This document shows positions 5,719-6,336 of a stretch of 6,336 nucleotides of DNA, piece by piece (position 1 is the first letter of the stretch; each line of letters starts with the position of its first letter). Source of the DNA: Armatimonadota bacterium. Lineage in GTDB: Bacteria; Armatimonadota; UBA5829. The stretch covers positions 1-6,336 of the forward strand of contig JAMCYN010000067.1 in the NCBI GenBank assembly GCA_023474015.1. Direction: 5' to 3'. The notes under the pieces are model-generated. The model was not told the origin of the DNA, did not search any database, and was given only the letters and a program-made list of their open reading frames with translations. The position numbers and the translations under genes are program-made.

Positions 5719-6300
5719 TCAGTAAGCGCCGTATTTGTGAATGGCGTTTATCATAGTGATGAAGTTGTCGTGCGGGACGTAGTTCACGATGCTGTGACTG
5801 CAGCCCGCGATCCATCTGCCACCCGGCTTGAGCGCATCCATGTGCTCCTTGACGTCCTTATCGACCTCCTCCGGGGTGCCCGTGGCGAGCGGCCAGGCAA
5901 GATCGATGTTGCCGTGGAGTGTGACTCGATGCCCGTACCTCTTCTTGAAATCGCGGTAATCGACGCCGGAGGGATCCATCGTGGTAAGGCAGTCCACGCC
6001 CATGTCGAGGAGCATGTCCACAGCCTCGTCGATCTTGCCGTCGCTATGGAACATGATAGGAATGTCGGCATCGCGCATCGGGGCGAGGATTCGGTCGAAG
6101 TGGGGCCTCCATATCTCTTCAAAGACATGCGGCCGCACCAACAGGCCGCTCTTGAATGCGAAATCGTCCGCCGCGAAGAATGCGTCGACCCCGATTTCGA
6201 TGGAGCGCTTAATAAGCTCGGCATAGTAGTCGGCTGAGCGCGACATAAGTTCATCCAAGAGGTCACGGTCTTCGTAGATCATGATCATGGTGTCGTGCAT
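5719..6300 (-). CDS. UroD/MtaA-superfamily protein, C-terminal half (partial or broken)
   Basis: The 193 residues match the C-terminal half of the uroporphyrinogen decarboxylase/MtaA/CmuA TIM-barrel fold. Family-like blocks are AADDFAFKSGLLVRP (43-57), IPIMFHSDGKIDEAVDMLLDMG (80-101), DPSGVDYRDFKKRYG (109-123), LHGNIDLAWPLATGTPEEV (128-146) and AGCSHSIVNYVPHDNFITMINAIHKYG (165-191). Full-length members have about 330-380 residues, so the N-terminal half is missing. The frame continues 10 codons above the ATG with DYALYEFVIG, which fits the family, but is then stopped by TAG at 6331-6333. The ATG lacks a good ribosome site. In MtaA-like methyltransferases a His-x-Cys pair and a later Cys bind zinc; here the pair is H85-x-D87 with C167 retained. 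UroD-like proteins are common beside sugar genes in these phyla, with unknown function; a true heme-pathway role is unlikely here. Confidence 0.8.
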   Translation of the reverse strand: MHDTMIMIYEDRDLLDELMSRSADYYAELIKRSIEIGVDAFFAADDFAFKSGLLVRPHVFEEIWRPHFDRILAPMRDADIPIMFHSDGKIDEAVDMLLDMGVDCLTTMDPSGVDYRDFKKRYGHRVTLHGNIDLAWPLATGTPEEVDKDVKEHMDALKPGGRWIAGCSHSIVNYVPHDNFITMINAIHKYGAY

Positions 6301-6336
6301 TCCAATGACGAACTCATAGAGGGCATAATCCTAAAG

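Noticed and set aside
5084..5815. 243-codon minus-strand frame overlapping the transporter and UroD-like genes
   Set aside because: It is in another frame of the same strand, Arg/Gly-rich and without domain features, while both overlapping genes are family members in their own frames.
1..6336. CRISPR array, tRNA, rRNA or riboswitch
   Set aside because: No regularly spaced long repeats, cloverleaf or conserved riboswitch core was seen on either strand; non-coding space is limited to short gaps and the left 213 bp.

Overview
The window looks like part of a carbohydrate-utilisation locus from a moderately GC-rich, probably uncultured bacterium. The mix of features is typical of Armatimonadota and of the Planctomycetota/Verrucomicrobiota/Lentisphaerota group: a GntR-LacI hybrid regulator, a UroD-superfamily protein beside sugar genes, a RhaT-type transporter, a large secreted hydrolase-like protein with LamG-like and OB-fold tail modules, and a prepilin-type GFTLIELL motif. 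Armatimonadota is my best guess, mainly from the tail modules of the large protein. This is inference from gene content, not a taxonomic test.

All four substantial genes lie on the minus strand, so the transcription order runs from right to left. At the right edge is the C-terminal half of a UroD/MtaA-like protein (5719-6300), whose reading frame is closed by an in-frame TAG only 30 nt upstream of its first ATG. A RhaT-family sugar/proton symporter (4648-5685) follows after 33 bp and is probably cotranscribed. Next is a 1059-residue exported protein (1368-4547) with a TIM-barrel-like, DUF6259/glycoside-hydrolase-like core and adhesive tail modules. Last is the GntR-LacI regulator (214-1281).

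The large exported gene and the regulator gene each have their own promoter, and the two promoters share one design. Each has TTGACA, a 17-bp spacer, TAAATT, and then three direct GGTAA repeats exactly 11 bp apart that overlap the -10 box and the presumed transcription start. The blocks at 1297-1346 and 4580-4629 align without gaps. The simplest reading is that the regulator represses both the secreted enzyme and itself until a sugar effector binds. In that model the exported protein cuts an extracellular glycan, the RhaT-like protein imports a released sugar (rhamnose-like in the best-known members), and the UroD-like protein has an unknown metabolic role.

The left 213 bp is a scar. Just downstream of the regulator is a good ribosome binding site and the start of a prepilin-like gene, MANRRMGFTLIELL, which loses its transmembrane helix within a few codons and then stops. 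The break coincides with a perfect 8-bp stem-loop, beyond which the last 20 codons of an unidentified plus-strand gene converge on it. This looks like an insertion, deletion or rearrangement junction, or an assembly join.
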